Translations under genes and position numbers: made by a program
NCBI GenBank assembly: GCA_022567875.1
Contig: JADFGB010000022.1
Location: 1-9,950, forward strand
Source of the DNA: Bacteroidota bacterium
Lineage (GTDB): Bacteria > Bacteroidota > Ignavibacteria > Ignavibacteriales > Ignavibacteriaceae
Reading direction: 5' to 3'
Length of the DNA: 9,950 nt
Shown: positions 1 to 7,321 of the stretch, piece after piece
Layout: the number at the start of each line of letters is the position of its first letter
Numbering within the stretch: position 1 is the first letter of the stretch
The notes under the pieces: model-generated
The model's input: only the letters and a program-made list of their open reading frames with translations
Told to the model about the DNA's origin: nothing
The model's database searches: none

Positions 1-167
1 TATTCTTGGTAAGTATACACAAAATTATTAGTTGAACTTAATAATAATTGTGATTGTTTATCAGCCAAAACTTTATAAAGAATAGAATAAAATGTTATTG
101 TTATTGCTGAGATAACAACAAAAACAGTAATAAAATTTATAAGCAATATTCGTGTTTTTATTTTCAC
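1..167 (-). CDS. N-terminus of a membrane sensor protein, probably histidine kinase (partial)
   Basis: This frame is open from a GTG start at 167 to the window edge and gives 55 codons. It begins with a short basic stretch (VKIKTR) followed by one hydrophobic membrane span at about residues 7-31, then a polar segment (ADKQSQ, SSTNNF) that would begin the extracytoplasmic sensor region. The GTG start is supported by an AGGAAG ribosome-binding site seven bases upstream, inside the end of the response regulator gene; only two bases separate the genes. A start-proximal single span directly after a lone receiver-domain gene is the usual layout of a two-component sensor kinase. The catalytic HisKA and ATPase domains lie outside the window, so the kinase call is inference. 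A chemoreceptor or another membrane sensor is possible. Confidence 0.6.
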   Translation of the reverse strand, partial: MKIKTRILLINFITVFVVISAITITFYSILYKVLADKQSQLLLSSTNNFVYTYQE

Positions 168-169
168 GT

Positions 170-532
170 TTATTCTTCCTGCAAAACTCTTCTTATTGTA
201 ATCAACAGTTCATCAAAATCATACGGTTTAGATATAAAATCGTTAGCTCCCATTTTAGTGGAGTCAATCGCACTTTTCACATCGGCATAAGCAGTTAAGA
301 CTATAACCTTAGACTTTATATTTTTTTCCTGCAAGTCTTTAAGTACACCAAAGCCGTCTTTGTTTGGCATTTTTAAATCAAGCAAAATAAGATCTACTTG
401 CTTTTGTAAAAGAAATTCTATTGCTTTATTGCCGTCAGATACAAATTCTGCGTTATACCCCACAGCGCTTAATTCTTCCTGAAGAACAGTGCAAAGATTT
501 ATGTCATCGTCAACTATTAAAATTGATTCCAT
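170..532 (-). CDS. Stand-alone receiver-domain response regulator
   Basis: This 120-residue protein is a complete REC (CheY-like) domain with no output domain. The acidic pocket D8-D9-D10 is present, the phospho-acceptor is D52 in LLDLKMP, and the switch residues T80 (VLTAYAD) and K102 (SKPYDFDEL) are all in place, so it should be phosphorylatable. The MPNKDG stretch after D52 is typical of the NtrC/Spo0F-like branch. Without a DNA-binding domain it probably acts by protein contact or phosphotransfer. It starts eight bases after the secretin stop, with a TAGGTAGG ribosome-binding site. The probable cognate sensor follows two bases downstream. Its position at the end of the pilus operon suggests control of pilus function, as PilG/PilH-type regulators do elsewhere; that link is inferred from context only. 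Confidence 0.9.
   Translation of the reverse strand: MESILIVDDDINLCTVLQEELSAVGYNAEFVSDGNKAIEFLLQKQVDLILLDLKMPNKDGFGVLKDLQEKNIKSKVIVLTAYADVKSAIDSTKMGANDFISKPYDFDELLITIRRVLQEE
175..180 (-). promoter_or_regulatory. Ribosome-binding site deciding the GTG start at 167
   Basis: AGGAAG on the minus strand lies seven bases before GTG at 165-167 and overlaps the last codons of the response regulator gene. No ATG is available in this frame, so the site is the main support for the non-ATG start and implies translational coupling of the two genes. Confidence 0.55.
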
Positions 533-540
533 TAGCCTAC

Positions 541-1761
541 CTAATTTTTGTCTGGGTTTAAATTTTTAAATTGATAATATTTTATACTCTCCCTGTTTTT
601 CTTAATTTCATTTTCTATCAGTGAACCTTTCTTCTTTCTAAGTGCTACTCTCTCTTTTAGTGTGGGTACAAGTGCCGCCTTTATTAAAATTACAAGTTCC
701 TTTTTTAAAATTGTTATTTTATCACTACCGAAAATATATCTAAGTCCAAAAAACCACCAAGGTAAATCTTTCAAAATCGGTACTCCCGATCTTTCTTGTG
801 TTTCCTGGTTTATAAACAACCCCCCAATAATGGTTTCTTCACCATCAAGCAATGTAACCTGTGTAGTTGCCAAGGTTTTTTTAATTTCAGAAGTTAATTC
901 ACTTATAGAAAAAGAACTTCTTTCAACTTTTAAATCCAAAAGAATATAATCTAGATTTTCTTCTTTATATATATATGGAGTTACTTCTATTATGGTTCCT
1001 GTAGGAAAAAACTTTGTTACAACATTGCCGGAAAAATCTTTTGTCTGAACAGAAAAATCTGAACCAACCTGAATTTTTCCTTTTACCCTGTCTCTAACTG
1101 TTATATTTGGTCTTGAAATAATCTCACCAACATTTTCACTTTCTAAGAATCTAAAAACAGAAGTAGCTTCACCAAAAAAGCCTCCAATATCAAATGATGA
1201 TTTTGTGTTTATTTGATATTTTATGTTTTGACTAGTTGCATTAGTGACCTGTGTTAAATCCTGACCAAAATTGCCGCCAATTTCAAGCCCATTCTTTGAC
1301 AATAAAAACTTCCAATCAAGTCCCATCTCTTTAGATTTATTAACATCTGATTCATAGAATACCACCGAAATAGTTACCTCTCTCGAATTTATTGAAGCAT
1401 ATGTTTTGGGGTCTAGTTTAACTTCATTTTGTTTCTTTATTATTATCATATCGTCTTTTTTCTCATATATCAATCCTGCATATTTAACAATTATATCAAG
1501 AGCTTTGATGTAGTACATATTTGTAATTTCAACACCTATCGGGTTTGAGTTGTCGGTTGTTAAAAAAATTTTAATGCCAGCCGATTTTTCACTTACCTTG
1601 CTTAATAAATCGATTGCTTGGGAAAACGGCAGGGTTGCAGATAAAGTAATTACTTCATCTTGACTATAATTTCTACCGAGCATTTTTTCTAAATAATGTT
1701 GTGCAGATAAAAATGGTATAAACACAGTTAAGAATAAAACTATTATGGTTATTTTTTTCAT
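541..1761 (-). CDS. Short PilQ/GspD-type secretin
   Basis: This is an outer-membrane secretin that should multimerise into the gate for the pilus or secreted substrate. Residues 1-20 form a signal peptide (MKK, a hydrophobic core, then LSA before Q21). Residues about 40-110 resemble the short secretin/TonB N-terminal (STN) domain (PFSQAIDLLSKVSEKS, then YYIKALDIIVKYAGL). The secretin domain spans about 127-365, with the family signatures ISRPNITVRD, LLDGEETIIGGL, SGVPILKDLPWWFFG and the closing KKELVILIKA. At 406 residues it is much shorter than typical PilQ or GspD because it has only one recognisable periplasmic module and no AMIN or serial N-domains. The C-terminal tail (about 367-406) is basic and not part of the barrel. 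It lies 13 bases after the PilO-like gene. Whether it belongs to a type IV pilus or a type II secretion system cannot be settled from the sequence alone. Confidence 0.92.
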   Translation of the reverse strand: MKKITIIVLFLTVFIPFLSAQHYLEKMLGRNYSQDEVITLSATLPFSQAIDLLSKVSEKSAGIKIFLTTDNSNPIGVEITNMYYIKALDIIVKYAGLIYEKKDDMIIIKKQNEVKLDPKTYASINSREVTISVVFYESDVNKSKEMGLDWKFLLSKNGLEIGGNFGQDLTQVTNATSQNIKYQINTKSSFDIGGFFGEATSVFRFLESENVGEIISRPNITVRDRVKGKIQVGSDFSVQTKDFSGNVVTKFFPTGTIIEVTPYIYKEENLDYILLDLKVERSSFSISELTSEIKKTLATTQVTLLDGEETIIGGLFINQETQERSGVPILKDLPWWFFGLRYIFGSDKITILKKELVILIKAALVPTLKERVALRKKKGSLIENEIKKNRESIKYYQFKNLNPDKN

Positions 1762-1774
1762 AATTAAAACTCGT

Positions 1775-2668
1775 TTATTTTATTGTCTTCTTCAGTTTCT
1801 CTTTTTCTAAGGACAGGCTTATATTTTCAATTATGCCGCCCTTGTTAATTATAAAGTTAACTTTATTATTGTCATAGTCAATCTTTGTTAAATACCCCAA
1901 ATAAACCTGCTCGCCTTCCCATAATAAAAATGTTGTTCCGTTTGAAGCAGATAAAAAAGCACCTTCAGGAATTATTGCCAATAATTTTGCTCCTTGAACA
2001 TCTAACAAACCTTCATTATTGGGTGGTATTTCATTTCTAATTAATGGATAAAATATATCATATTGTGGTCTTGAGGTTAAATCATTTTCAAGCATTTTTT
2101 TTGTTGAAAATCTATCATTGTCTGAAAAATAGACATCCGCAATTATAGTGCTTCTTACTAAAAATTGGGGCATCTTGTTTTCGTCAGAAGAAACAATATT
2201 ATTAATTGATACACTTTTAATTTTTTTCAATTCCTTGCTGTGTTCAATAGAATATATTATTTTGAAAATATCGTTGTATTCCCCGTTGCCTGTAATTTTA
2301 TATTCATAATATGTAAACTCTTTTTCATCAATTTTATCCACATATTCTATATTTAATTTTGTAACAGGGGAAAATGTTGAACTTATAGAATTCATGAATT
2401 TAAAAAACTTTATAGATGACAAGTTGTAGGGTATGTTAAATCTTCGTGAAGCAAGTAAAGAATCCAATACATCTGCTCTTTTAGATAAATCCCTTAACTG
2501 TTGATTAAGCTCACTGGTTTTATATTTAAAAGATTGCAGTTTTTTAAGTTTATCTTGTTTCTCCTTTATATCACTTTCTTGAAGAACATAATTATAAATA
2601 ATACCGGCAGCAATCACAATAATAAGTAATCCAACTAAGCCTAAAGTGTTTTTTAGTTTTCTATTCAT
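1775..2668 (-). CDS. PilO-like inner-membrane protein with PilP/GspC-like C-terminal domain
   Basis: This 297-residue bitopic protein has an N-terminal membrane span at about residues 8-28 (LGLVGLLIIVIAAGIIYNYV), then a charged coiled-coil segment at about 30-75 (IKEKQDKLKKLQ, LNQQLRDLSKRADVLD). A PilO/GspM-type ferredoxin-like region follows at about 80-185 (FFKFMNSIS, YYEYKITGNGEYNDIFKIIY). Residues about 205-290 form a separate small beta-rich domain (LLAIIPEGAFLSA, LLWEGEQVYLGYLTKID, VNFIINKGG) with the rhythm of the PilP / GspC homology region, which contacts the secretin. Its start overlaps the PilMN stop by four bases (ATGA), so translation is coupled. The downstream gene is the secretin, the expected partner of a PilP-like domain. 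The PilO part follows from topology and position; the PilP part is a pattern-based inference. Confidence 0.75.
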   Translation of the reverse strand: MNRKLKNTLGLVGLLIIVIAAGIIYNYVLQESDIKEKQDKLKKLQSFKYKTSELNQQLRDLSKRADVLDSLLASRRFNIPYNLSSIKFFKFMNSISSTFSPVTKLNIEYVDKIDEKEFTYYEYKITGNGEYNDIFKIIYSIEHSKELKKIKSVSINNIVSSDENKMPQFLVRSTIIADVYFSDNDRFSTKKMLENDLTSRPQYDIFYPLIRNEIPPNNEGLLDVQGAKLLAIIPEGAFLSASNGTTFLLWEGEQVYLGYLTKIDYDNNKVNFIINKGGIIENISLSLEKEKLKKTIK

Positions 2669-4212
2669 TCCACTGCCTTATTGTAGTTGGCGATATCAAA
2701 TGATAAAGTAAACTTGTAAGAATTTTTTTCTCTTAAAGTTTCAAAGAAAATACCTTTTAATTCCGCCGAACGTAAACTATATGCAAAATCTGTAACTACA
2801 TATTTATTTAAAGAATATCCTTCTAATTTTACACTATTATTCGAACCCAAAGACACATTAGTCAACCATAAGTTTTTCTTTTTCTTTATAAAAGATGAAA
2901 TGTTATTTGCTACTCTCGTCCAAATCAGTGTACCTGTTGAAACCGAATCTAAAATAGCCTGCGTGCGACCAAAATTATTTATTTTTCCTTCTAGTGATGA
3001 AATCTGATTCATTATTGATTGATTTTTATCATAAAGCTTTTGATACTTAATAATGTCAGAATCTAAATTCTTCATCATTAAATTATTTTCAAGTGTTTTC
3101 TGTGTGAAGAAAAAAGCAGCTACAAAAAGCAGTGGCAGCATTGCAAAACCATGCCATCCAAAATGTAGAAATTTTTGCTGCTCAATAACATATTTCGGTA
3201 ATAGATTTATTCCTTTGTGTTCGCCGGCTAAATCTGCAAAGTAGTCTTGAGCTGCTGCAATAGGCACACAAAAAGACGATAGCATATTTTTTGTGTCTTT
3301 AGATAATTCCGTTAAGTTTAAATCTTTAAAATCAACCCTGGTTACATTTGCTTCCGGGAAAGTTCCGTAAAAAGAAAGAAGGAGATTTTCGGAATCATCT
3401 TCACCGCAAACAATAATATTATCCAATGAAGTAATACCGCCGTTTTCCATTTCCAAAAGAATTTTAGAAAAATATACATCATAGGTATGGAGGTTGGCTT
3501 TTCCTATATCTAAAGTTGAGCCAATATGTTTGAGTTTTCTTCCTTTAAGAAAAATCAATTTACTGTAGTCTTTTCCTATGTAAACAATTAATGAAGAATC
3601 ATCCGGGAAAAATTTTTCTTTTTTTGTAATATAATAAGCTAAGGAGAGTTCTGCGCTTTTAACTGCAGGAATTTTATAAAATTTTCTTCCGTTATAATTA
3701 GCCAATGAATTTATAAGTTTTACACATTCAATTTCACCGCTTACAAACACAGATAAGTATGATTTATCAGCCAAGGGAACATATCCTATATTCTCTTTAT
3801 CAACTTCAATATTTCTTTGTCTTTGTAATTCATCTGCAATTTGCATTGTTACTTTAGATGAAGTTGTCCTTGGGGTGCCTTCTACTTCGTGATAATATAA
3901 TGAAGGTTCGGTTATAACTGAAATAAACCGACTTCTATTTAATTTTAAACCGTCTAATGCTGCATTCAAAAAAGTTAAACTGCTATATGATGGTTCTTTG
4001 TTTGTATTATTTTCTGAAGTATTTAAACCAACTAAAGATAAATCATCATCACCTTCTATTTTCAACCCCTTTATTCCTTGGTCAATATCTGCAGATGGTT
4101 GTACTATTTCTAAAGAAGCAGCTTTTAAGATCTTTAATTTATCTTTAGTTTTTTCAACAGCTATAACTTTTGCATCAGTGCCTTCGCAGTATATAAAAAT
4201 ATATGGTTTCAT
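2665..4212 (-). CDS. PilM-PilN fusion protein (GspL-like architecture)
   Basis: This 515-residue protein has a cytoplasmic part at about 1-345 that resembles a degenerate PilM actin-like fold. It shows SLIVYIGKDYSKLIFLKG as a phosphate-2-like hairpin, DNIIVCGEDDSENLL as an adenosine-loop-like segment, and SFCVPIAAAQDYF near its end. One membrane span follows at about 350-370 (GFAMLPLLFVAAFFF). The periplasmic part at about 371-515 is PilN-like: a coiled coil (LDSDIIKYQKLYDKNQSI), then WTRVANNISSF, VKLEGYSL and the closing KFTLSFDI strand. PilM and PilN are usually separate proteins in type IV pili and are fused in GspL of type II secretion. The gene starts four bases after the PilT stop and overlaps the PilO-like gene by four bases. 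It should connect the ATPase ring with the periplasmic alignment complex. Confidence 0.8.
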   Translation of the reverse strand: MKPYIFIYCEGTDAKVIAVEKTKDKLKILKAASLEIVQPSADIDQGIKGLKIEGDDDLSLVGLNTSENNTNKEPSYSSLTFLNAALDGLKLNRSRFISVITEPSLYYHEVEGTPRTTSSKVTMQIADELQRQRNIEVDKENIGYVPLADKSYLSVFVSGEIECVKLINSLANYNGRKFYKIPAVKSAELSLAYYITKKEKFFPDDSSLIVYIGKDYSKLIFLKGRKLKHIGSTLDIGKANLHTYDVYFSKILLEMENGGITSLDNIIVCGEDDSENLLLSFYGTFPEANVTRVDFKDLNLTELSKDTKNMLSSFCVPIAAAQDYFADLAGEHKGINLLPKYVIEQQKFLHFGWHGFAMLPLLFVAAFFFTQKTLENNLMMKNLDSDIIKYQKLYDKNQSIMNQISSLEGKINNFGRTQAILDSVSTGTLIWTRVANNISSFIKKKKNLWLTNVSLGSNNSVKLEGYSLNKYVVTDFAYSLRSAELKGIFFETLREKNSYKFTLSFDIANYNKAVE

Positions 4213-4215
4213 AAG

Positions 4216-5439
4216 TTAAGCCAGTATTTGCTGCATACGTTTTTTATGATTAGCATAAGCCATTGCGTTATCTAAAGAAATTGTTTTATTTAAATATAAT
4301 CGTTTTAGATCCTGTTCCATTGTAATCATACCGCTTGATGCGCTTTGATTTATCATCATATATATTTCGCTTGTGTTGTTGTTTTTTATTGCAGCCTTTA
4401 CATTTGAATTTACAACTAAAACTTCTTTAGCCAAAACTAATTTACCATCAATTGAAGGTACAAGCTTTTGAGATACAACCAAGACTAAAACATCTGCTAA
4501 TCTATTTCTTACTCTTTCCTGTTCATTAGGATGAACCTCGGCAACAATTCTATCAATTGATTCTACCGCTGATGAAGTGTGTAAAGTAGAAAAAACTTTA
4601 TGTCCCGTATCGGTTACTTCCAAAGCTGCCATAATTGTCTCAGGGTCCCTCATCTCACCTATAACAATTATATCCGGGTCTTGACGCATTGATTCAATAA
4701 CACCATCCTTAAAAGATAAGACATCTCTCCCTACTTCTCTATGTCTTATTATTGCCGTATTAGATATATGAACATATTCTATAGGCGAAGCTATAATAAT
4801 AATATGTACAGGAAAATTATTATTATGATAGTCAATAATAGAATCTAAAGTTGTAGATTTACCGGAACCTGTTATACCTGTTATTAAAGTCAAACCAAAT
4901 TTTTGGTGTTTATGATTCATTACTTTAAAAGCATCTGGATGAAAACAGAATGATTCAATAGGGCGTGTAACAGTATTTATTGCCCTTATATTCATTGCTA
5001 ATGTATCAATATCATAATATGTACAGGCTCGAAATCGTACTTCTCTTTTTTTCCTTTCATAATAGAGGGAATAACTGAAATCCAAGTTTTTATTATCTAC
5101 CAAATTTTTTAATTGATCATTATTTAATAAATTACATATTAATATTGTTGCTTCATCACTTGTAAGCTGAGGAAATTCCTTAACTCTTTCCTTTTGTCCG
5201 AATACACGCAGCCAAATATGATTATCTGTTCCGAAACCCCCAATTTCAATGTCAGATGCTTCCCTTTCTATCATGCTTATAAGAAGTTTATTTAAAACAT
5301 TCCTAATTTCAATTCTGTATTTAGAGTTTACTTTCTCTATGTTATTAACAATTTGAGTTGTTCTATCGGCTCTATTAATAACTTCAGGAAGCTGTGATAG
5401 TATGGATTCTAAAATTATTTTTAAGTTTGTATATGGCAA
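4216..5439 (-). CDS. pilT: PilT-family ATPase
   Basis: This 407-residue AAA-like secretion ATPase of the PilT/PilU group would power retraction of the pilus from the cytoplasmic face. The PilT N-terminal signature EREASDIEI is at about 58-66. Walker A is GITGSGKST (188-196), Walker B is DIIVIGEMRD (256-265), and the His box TGHKVFSTLHT is at 278-288. A degenerate AIRNLIRE-like motif (VKAAIKNNNTSEI) is at about 347-359. The Asp box, normally EDPIE, reads ASPIE (217-221), losing the two leading acidic residues. The TTG start at 5439 has no clear ribosome-binding site and gives about 47 extra residues before the usual PilT start; the next methionine is M56, close to the conserved core. It follows pilB after an 88-base gap in which I see no clear promoter or terminator. 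PilT presence favours a type IV pilus over a pure type II system. Confidence 0.9.
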   Translation of the reverse strand: MPYTNLKIILESILSQLPEVINRADRTTQIVNNIEKVNSKYRIEIRNVLNKLLISMIEREASDIEIGGFGTDNHIWLRVFGQKERVKEFPQLTSDEATILICNLLNNDQLKNLVDNKNLDFSYSLYYERKKREVRFRACTYYDIDTLAMNIRAINTVTRPIESFCFHPDAFKVMNHKHQKFGLTLITGITGSGKSTTLDSIIDYHNNNFPVHIIIIASPIEYVHISNTAIIRHREVGRDVLSFKDGVIESMRQDPDIIVIGEMRDPETIMAALEVTDTGHKVFSTLHTSSAVESIDRIVAEVHPNEQERVRNRLADVLVLVVSQKLVPSIDGKLVLAKEVLVVNSNVKAAIKNNNTSEIYMMINQSASSGMITMEQDLKRLYLNKTISLDNAMAYANHKKRMQQILA

Positions 5440-5527
5440 CTTGAAATTTACTTTTTATGAATAATAAAGTTTAATTTTTCTTTAACTGATAAATAATTAT
5501 CCCCAAATTAAGAACTTAACTTTCGTG

Positions 5528-7321
5528 TCAATCTATTGTTGTTGCTGAAATTACTTCTTCCAATGATGTTAAACCTAATTTAACTTTTTCCAAACCGGAT
5601 TCTCTCAAATTAAACGAACCATCCTTCTTTGATTGTGTTCTTACTTTTTCTTCATCTACTTCAATACCTGACCTTACAATAATTTCTCTTATTTCTTTTG
5701 TAAAATAAAGGGCTTCGTGTATAGCTATTCTGCCTTTGTACCCTGTTTTGTTGCATTTTTCGCATCCTACCGTTTTATAAATATCAAGATTTCTCCATTC
5801 GGCAATATTTAACCCGGCTGATTTCATAGCTTCTTCATCAAAGTTTGATACTTTCTTTTTACAGTCATTGCACAGTTTTCTAACAAGTCTTTGGGCAACA
5901 ATAACATTTATAGCATAAGCTATCAGGAAAGGTTCAATACCCATTTTATATAATCTTGCAACTGCACTTGGTGCATCGTTTGTGTGCAACGTAGAAAATG
6001 TTAGGTGACCGGTGTTTGCAAGCTTAATTGCAATCTCTGCAGTCTTTTTATCTCTCATCTCACCGACAAGTACGATGTCAGGATCGTGTCTTAATATAGA
6101 TCTGGTAGCTTGGTCAAAATCCATTTTATAACCGATCTTTAATTGGCGGGCACCTTCAATAACATATTCAACAGGATCTTCAACAGTTAAAACATTAACT
6201 GCAGGTGTAATAACCTGGTATATTGCAGCAACAAGGGTTGTGCTTTTACCGCTTCCGGTCGGTCCTGTTAATATTACCATCCCTTGAGGTTTATTTATAG
6301 CTTTTATAAACGCTTGTTTGGCATAACCTTCTAAGCCTAATTTGCCTAAATCTCTTATTACTTTTCTGTCGTCAAGTATTCTTATTACAACACTTTCAAA
6401 TTTATTCTGAAGCTCGGTACCAACCATAGGTAGAACCGAAACTCTAAAACGAATTATAACATTATCAATTTTGCGCTGAATAAAACCGTCCTGCGCCATT
6501 TCCCTTTCGAACCTGTCCAATCCTTTTCCTCGGTCTTTTACTACCGCAATAACAGCTTCGGGTAATGTTTTTTCCTGAACATGCCACAATTGTAAATTAC
6601 CGTCAATTCTAAATAGAATGTTTGTCTTCTTGCCGGATTGAGGAACAAAATGAATATCACTTGCGCCAATGCGTACACCTTCTAATAAAGCACCTTCTAC
6701 CAAATTTATAAGGGCACTTTTATTAATTTCTGCTTCAAGTTCAGCTTCGTTAAGAGCATCTTCTTCTCCTTCTGCAACATTTATATCGGGTTCGTTTTCT
6801 TCTATTGCCTGAAGATATATATTTTCGGGTGGTAGAACTACGTTAATTAGTTTTTCAAAATCACGTTTCTTAATAAACATAACTTCATATTTTTTTGCAT
6901 TCAACCCGAAAGCTATTTTAGGTATTGCTCTATCAGTTGGGTCTATTGTGGCTATAAGTAATTTATCTCGAACTTTTTCATCGAACATAAAAGGGATAAC
7001 CTTATGTTTCAACATAAGATCTTTAACATGTTCACCCGCAGCTTTTATTTTATCTCTTATAAATTCTATTTTGTTTTGAGAAAGTTGGTCAACCTGAATA
7101 TTCAGCTCTCTGAATGCATACAGTATTGCAACCTCTCTGAAAATAGCATCATTATCAAAGTTAAAATCTTCAACCAATATTTGAGCAAGATTCCTTTTTA
7201 TTTTTGATTTGTCATTTGCTTTTGCATCAAGAGCTTTTTCTAAAATTGCTGCATCGATTATACCTTTCTTAAAAAGAAGGTAACCGATTTTATCTGTCAT
7301 TTCTATATTTGTATCAATCAT
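5528..7321 (-). CDS. pilB: PilB/GspE assembly ATPase
   Basis: This 597-residue hexameric ATPase drives pilus extension or pseudopilus assembly. The N-terminal T2SSE_N/MshEN-type region (about 8-165; IGYLLFKKGIIDAAILEKAL, VIPFMFDEKVRDKLLIATIDP) precedes the ATPase domain. Walker A is GPTGSGKST (353-361), the Asp box is VEDPVEYV (380-387), Walker B is DIVLVGEMRD (415-424) and the His box is TGHLTFSTLHT (437-447). A four-cysteine zinc site (C484, C487, C520, C523) followed by TGYKGRIAIHEAL is the GspE/PilB hallmark and is intact. Its ATG overlaps the pilC stop by four bases (ATGA), implying coupled synthesis with its membrane platform. Length and motif content are normal for the family, so this is the active extension motor. 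Confidence 0.96.
   Translation of the reverse strand: MIDTNIEMTDKIGYLLFKKGIIDAAILEKALDAKANDKSKIKRNLAQILVEDFNFDNDAIFREVAILYAFRELNIQVDQLSQNKIEFIRDKIKAAGEHVKDLMLKHKVIPFMFDEKVRDKLLIATIDPTDRAIPKIAFGLNAKKYEVMFIKKRDFEKLINVVLPPENIYLQAIEENEPDINVAEGEEDALNEAELEAEINKSALINLVEGALLEGVRIGASDIHFVPQSGKKTNILFRIDGNLQLWHVQEKTLPEAVIAVVKDRGKGLDRFEREMAQDGFIQRKIDNVIIRFRVSVLPMVGTELQNKFESVVIRILDDRKVIRDLGKLGLEGYAKQAFIKAINKPQGMVILTGPTGSGKSTTLVAAIYQVITPAVNVLTVEDPVEYVIEGARQLKIGYKMDFDQATRSILRHDPDIVLVGEMRDKKTAEIAIKLANTGHLTFSTLHTNDAPSAVARLYKMGIEPFLIAYAINVIVAQRLVRKLCNDCKKKVSNFDEEAMKSAGLNIAEWRNLDIYKTVGCEKCNKTGYKGRIAIHEALYFTKEIREIIVRSGIEVDEEKVRTQSKKDGSFNLRESGLEKVKLGLTSLEEVISATTID

Noticed and set aside
662..949. Plus-strand ORF of 95 codons inside the secretin gene
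   Set aside because: It lies antisense to a well-supported secretin and has no family-like motif.
3998..4219. Plus-strand ORFs within the PilMN gene
   Set aside because: They are shadows of the minus-strand coding sequence, with no conserved motifs.
5440..5527. Possible promoter between pilB and pilT
   Set aside because: The gap is AT-rich but shows no pair of boxes with correct spacing and no terminator hairpin.
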